A stretch of 23,496 bases of DNA from JAGLQA01 sp023135565 (GTDB taxonomy: Bacteria; Acidobacteriota; Aminicenantia; UBA2199). This document shows positions 23,262 to 23,496 of the stretch, piece after piece (positions within the stretch are counted from its first letter, which is position 1; each line of letters begins with the position of its first letter). The notes below the pieces were generated by a model. It saw nothing but the letters and a program-made list of their open reading frames with translations, had not been told where the DNA came from and ran no database searches. The DNA is taken from positions 1-23,496 of the forward strand of contig DAOWCY010000113.1 in assembly GCA_030639305.1 (NCBI GenBank), given 5' to 3'. The translations under genes and the position numbers were made by a program.

Positions 23262-23367
23262 GCTGCTTCGCGGCAGGGGCAGCGGGTGAGCGCTTTTGAT
23301 TCTAAACCCCGGAGGCGATAAGCGGCTTCGCCGCAAGAGGCAGCGGGTGAGCGCTTTTGATTCTAAA
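23259..23367. repeat. Two direct repeats of ~48 bp after the AraC-type gene
   Basis: A unit beginning AAGC(T/G)GCTTCG and ending GCAGCGGGTGAGCGCTTTTG then ATTCTAAA occurs at 23259-23306 and 23319-23367. The last 28 bp of the two (23279-23306 and 23340-23367) are identical, with a 61-bp period. The first unit overlaps the stop codon of the receptor gene. Confidence 0.75.
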
Positions 23368-23423
23368 TTATTAAAAGTTTTGATTAAACTTTTTCAAAAG
23401 TTTAGCCCCCGGCAGGGCCGCCC
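23365..23423 (-). repeat. Intergenic hairpin repeat, reverse-oriented copy with paired change
   Basis: This copy runs from AAATTATTAAAAGTTTTG through the stem TAAACTTTTTCAAAAGTTTA (23385-23404) to GCCCCCGGCAGGGCCGCC. It matches 5-66 in sequence and orientation, except that the outer C-G pair of the stem has become T-A on both arms. The rest of the window (23424-23496) holds no gene. Confidence 0.75.
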
Positions 23424-23473
23424 AATACTGTTGCCTTAAGGAAATAAAAAACGATCTAAAATGCCAATAAAGC

Positions 23474-23479
23474 TTGACA
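23474..23479 (+). promoter_or_regulatory. Consensus -35 box at the window edge
   Basis: TTGACA is a perfect -35 hexamer 17 nt from the end of the window, so a -10 box would lie just outside. It suggests that a plus-strand gene begins to the right, but cannot be confirmed here. Confidence 0.25.
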
Positions 23480-23496
23480 AATATGTGTTTTCTTGC

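Overview
The window reads as bacterial chromosome from a lineage with large extracellular or periplasmic sensor proteins and many short intergenic palindromic repeats. The mix of 14-bladed 'two-component regulator propeller' proteins, a VPS10/Asp-box repeat protein, a SpoIVB-type S55 protein, an AAA-ATPase-like/PD-(D/E)XK family protein and GCCTCCGGCGGC-type repeats reminds me of Candidatus Aminicenantes or related Acidobacteriota-like lineages. That assignment is inference from gene content, not a search. No rRNA, tRNA, CRISPR array, integrase or transposase was seen.

Layout, left to right. 1-370: a reverse-oriented copy of an intergenic repeat, then four tandem ~60-65 bp hairpin units. 371-3623 (-): a secreted VPS10/sortilin-like Asp-box protein split by one extra base in a TATATATA tract. 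3655-4010: repeat cluster. 4041-5414 (+): stand-alone CoA-acylating acetaldehyde dehydrogenase. 5432-5674: compact palindromic element. 5856-9155 (+): 14-bladed propeller receptor with Y_Y_Y domain, one membrane helix and a PP2C/SpoIIE phosphatase output. 9325-10303 (+): sulfotransferase-like protein and a small DUF3467-like protein. 10389-11288 (-): exported papain-like protein lacking the nucleophilic Cys at its usual place. 11637-12863 (+): AAA-ATPase-like protein that appears to have lost its nuclease core in frame. 19492 down to 13041 (-): a tight five-gene run, lone receiver domain > S55 protein > exported propeller protein > sucC > sucD. 19943-20269 (+): PilZ protein. 20463-23261 (+): second 14-bladed propeller/Y_Y_Y/membrane receptor, ending in an AraC-type DNA-binding domain. 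The right edge holds more repeats and a TTGACA box whose -10 lies outside.

How the parts relate. Two receptors share the same outer architecture (14 blades + Y_Y_Y + one membrane helix) but deliver to different outputs: a PP2C phosphatase, usually a partner-switch regulator, and an AraC HTH that would bind DNA from the membrane. A receiver-only protein and a PilZ protein (c-di-GMP-binding family) add further signalling parts. The metabolic genes (acylating aldehyde dehydrogenase, succinyl-CoA ligase) both handle acyl-CoA chemistry; sucCD sits at the end of the receiver/S55/propeller run.

Best leads: (i) two genes whose ATG lies exactly 6 nt after a TATAAT box with no Shine-Dalgarno, suggesting leaderless mRNAs; (ii) GTTGTA boxes repeated at 11-12 bp spacing just upstream of the protease promoter; (iii) the papain-like protein with the nucleophile missing; (iv) the AAA-ATPase-like protein with its nuclease core apparently excised; (v) a modular hairpin repeat family at gene ends with a compensatory base-pair change; (vi) the four-unit hairpin array with conserved ATAAT in the loop.
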